NCBI GenBank assembly: GCA_947565425.1
Contig: CANOFW010000010.1
Location: 1 to 64,000 of the forward strand
DNA: 64,000 nt
Source: an uncultured Lachnospiraceae bacterium
Lineage (GTDB): Bacteria > Bacillota > Clostridia > Lachnospirales > Lachnospiraceae
Reading direction: 5' to 3'
Positions within the stretch are counted from its first letter, which is position 1. Each line of letters begins with the position of its first letter. This document shows positions 62,493-64,000 of this stretch, piece by piece. The notes below the pieces were generated by a model. It saw only the letters and a list, made by a program, of their open reading frames with translations, was not told where the DNA came from and did no database searches. The position numbers and the translations under genes were made by a program.

Positions 62493-64000
62493 ATGATATT
62501 GATGATATACCAGAAAGATTCTTTTAAAGAATATCTGTTGCCCAATGGAAATAATATGAACTATTCTATCCGGTTGGAGAAAGAGATTTTTCATCTCAAG
62601 AAAGACATCGAACTCTGTCTGGATATTACGCAGAATCAATGGAATATCAAAGAAAGCCCGCAATATATATTAGTTTCAGACGGTAAAATATATAAGCATA
62701 AACAGCTTGCACAGGAAGAAATTTTACATATAAAAACAGAGGACAAAGAGCAGTTAGATGTGATTGCTGTAGCGCACAGCCCCGTTTTTCCCATCTTTCA
62801 GAAATACGATATTTCCCGTATGGTGGAGATTACGGTGGGCAAAGATGAGGGGAATATGATTTCTTATCAGTTTATGACGCTGGTATCGCAGAATCATTGC
62901 CGTATTGTCAAAGAAAACGGCTCCTTTTATGTGATAGACAGCAGTTCAAACGGAAGTTTCAGCAATGGCAGACGCATAAAGAAACAGCGTTTGGAATTTG
63001 GAGACGTCATCAATATTTTTGGACTGAACATTTTGTTTCTGGACGGTATTCTGGGCGTTGCTGCCCATTATGGGGAAGCAGTGGTAGACCAAAAATATCT
63101 AAAACCCATAAAACCGGAACAAGTGGAAGAAAAGAGGCGGGAAGACGTTGGCAATGCGGCAACGGTGGAAGACAGGAATTATAACAGGCCGCCGCGTTAT
63201 CTGCCGTCAATTAACCGAGAGAGCGTTGAAATCGAGGAACCGCCCAGCTTGCAGCACACTAAACAAAAACCTTTGATTTATACGATTGGACCGTCTTTTA
63301 CCATGGCGTTGCCGATGATGTTAGGGTGCGGCTTCTCTTTTCTCAGTACCCAGATGTCGGGCAGAACGTCCGGTGCATTTATGTTTACCGGAATCATTAC
63401 GGCGGTGGCCTCCGCTACGCTTGGCGTAGTGTGGGCGCTTGCCAATCTCAAATATGCACAGCGCGAAGAGCGGGAAAATGAGCAGTCCAGGTTTAATGCT
63501 TACGGCAACTATCTCATTGAGACGGCCGACGATCTGAAGGCGAAATATGAGCAAAATGCTAATGCACTGCGCGATTTGTACCCTTCTTCCAAGCAATGTT
63601 GTTACTTTGACCGTAGTTCCAACCGTATATGGAACCGCAATGTATCACATGAGGATTTCTTATTCCAGCGTCTTGGGCTTGGCAATATTCCTTTCCAGGT
63701 ACAGATAAAGATACCGAAAGAGAAATTTAGTGTGCAGCAAGATCCCTTAAAACAGAAACCAGGTATCATTCAAAACGATTACCGTATGCTGGAAAATGTG
63801 CCGGTAGGCATTGATTTAAAGCAGTATCAGCTTTGGGGCATTGTAGGCGGTGCGGAGTCCAAAAGGACGATGAATATTGTCTATAATCTGGTGGCGCAGA
63901 TTGCCGCCAATAATTGTTATACGGATGTAAAGATGGTATTTATCTACGATGAACAAAAGCTAGGGGATAAAGAGGAATGGAGCTTTGTAAAGTGGCTGCC
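62493..64000 (+). CDS. essC: EssC-type type VIIb secretion ATPase, N-terminal third, cut by window edge
   Basis: Only the first 502 codons are in the window. GGAGG lies 7 bases before ATG 62493. Residues 1-80 look like the divergent first FHA of EssC. A clear second FHA covers about 95-185 (VTVGKDEGN, VSQNHCRIV, SSSNGSFSNGRRI). Two membrane segments are at about 263-288 and 296-320. Then comes the EssC-typical stretch: ALRDLYPSS, WNRNVSHEDFLFQRLGLGN, KIPKEKFSVQQDPL and ENVPVGIDLKQYQLWGIVGG. The FtsK/SpoIIIE ATPase domains with Walker motifs would follow beyond 64000. Family call is from motif order; this would be the motor of a type VII (Ess/Yuk) secretion system. Confidence 0.82.
   Translation, partial: MILMIYQKDSFKEYLLPNGNNMNYSIRLEKEIFHLKKDIELCLDITQNQWNIKESPQYILVSDGKIYKHKQLAQEEILHIKTEDKEQLDVIAVAHSPVFPIFQKYDISRMVEITVGKDEGNMISYQFMTLVSQNHCRIVKENGSFYVIDSSSNGSFSNGRRIKKQRLEFGDVINIFGLNILFLDGILGVAAHYGEAVVDQKYLKPIKPEQVEEKRREDVGNAATVEDRNYNRPPRYLPSINRESVEIEEPPSLQHTKQKPLIYTIGPSFTMALPMMLGCGFSFLSTQMSGRTSGAFMFTGIITAVASATLGVVWALANLKYAQREERENEQSRFNAYGNYLIETADDLKAKYEQNANALRDLYPSSKQCCYFDRSSNRIWNRNVSHEDFLFQRLGLGNIPFQVQIKIPKEKFSVQQDPLKQKPGIIQNDYRMLENVPVGIDLKQYQLWGIVGGAESKRTMNIVYNLVAQIAANNCYTDVKMVFIYDEQKLGDKEEWSFVKWL

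Overview
The window looks like the chromosome of a low-GC Gram-positive Clostridia member, most likely Lachnospiraceae. The evidence is: the rplS-ylqF-rnhB-ylqG-ylqH-yraN synteny block, two SipS-type signal peptidases, a single-chain pyruvate:ferredoxin oxidoreductase, many AGGAGG-type ribosome binding sites, and TTGACA/TATAAT-type promoters. All calls rest on reading translations and motifs; no database search was run.

Region 1 (1-2.6 kb) is accessory DNA. It holds the 3' part of a tyrosine recombinase, a tRNA-3'-end-like sequence, a terminator, a secreted Ig-like (BIG2) protein and a GNAT acetyltransferase. Region 2 (2.6-13.9 kb) is a tetrapyrrole operon: hemA (fused in frame to a NUDIX domain), a precorrin-2 dehydrogenase, hemC, cobA-hemD, hemB and hemL. 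Together these make uroporphyrinogen III from glutamyl-tRNA and carry it to precorrin-2/sirohydrochlorin. No hemE, hemN or hemH is present, so siroheme or cobalamin is the likely output. The operon is interrupted by an AT-rich AAA ATPase/TOPRIM (RloB-like) pair whose second gene is broken. It also carries a TetM/EF-G-like GTPase fused to a NYN (YacP) RNase domain. Region 3 (14-21 kb) has a membrane-anchored amidase, a decayed Rpn-type nuclease/transposase and an 1800-residue secreted Ig-like/LamG protein.

Region 4 (21-35 kb) starts with an orphan N6-adenine methylase. The conserved block follows (L19, two signal peptidases, ribosome-assembly GTPase, RNase HII, FliK-like and FlhB-like proteins, YraN, PgeF), then a McrBC-type restriction pair with an EVE-like N-terminus. 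Region 5 (35-44 kb) has an ABC-F ATPase on the minus strand, a PAS-GGDEF-GAF-GGDEF-EAL protein and NifJ.

Region 6 (44-64 kb) is the most interesting part: a co-directional cluster that runs off the right edge in the N-terminal third of an EssC-type (type VIIb secretion) ATPase. Upstream of EssC lie an HTH regulator, a secreted-protease/FHA membrane protein with two GETTVL motifs, a PP2C phosphatase, two membrane Ser/Thr kinases, small membrane proteins, a 2357-residue membrane-anchored repeat protein, a TPR/YfaP-like lipid-facing protein and a second FHA protein. This reads as a phosphothreonine/FHA-controlled type VII secretion locus. EsxA, EssB, EsaA and YukD are not in the window and would be expected beyond 64 kb if the reading is right.

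Two families of intergenic palindromic elements recur. One is an 84-86 bp repeat with a conserved directional tail (three copies). The other has GGGGCTGTCGCA-type terminal inverted repeats (two copies of different length).
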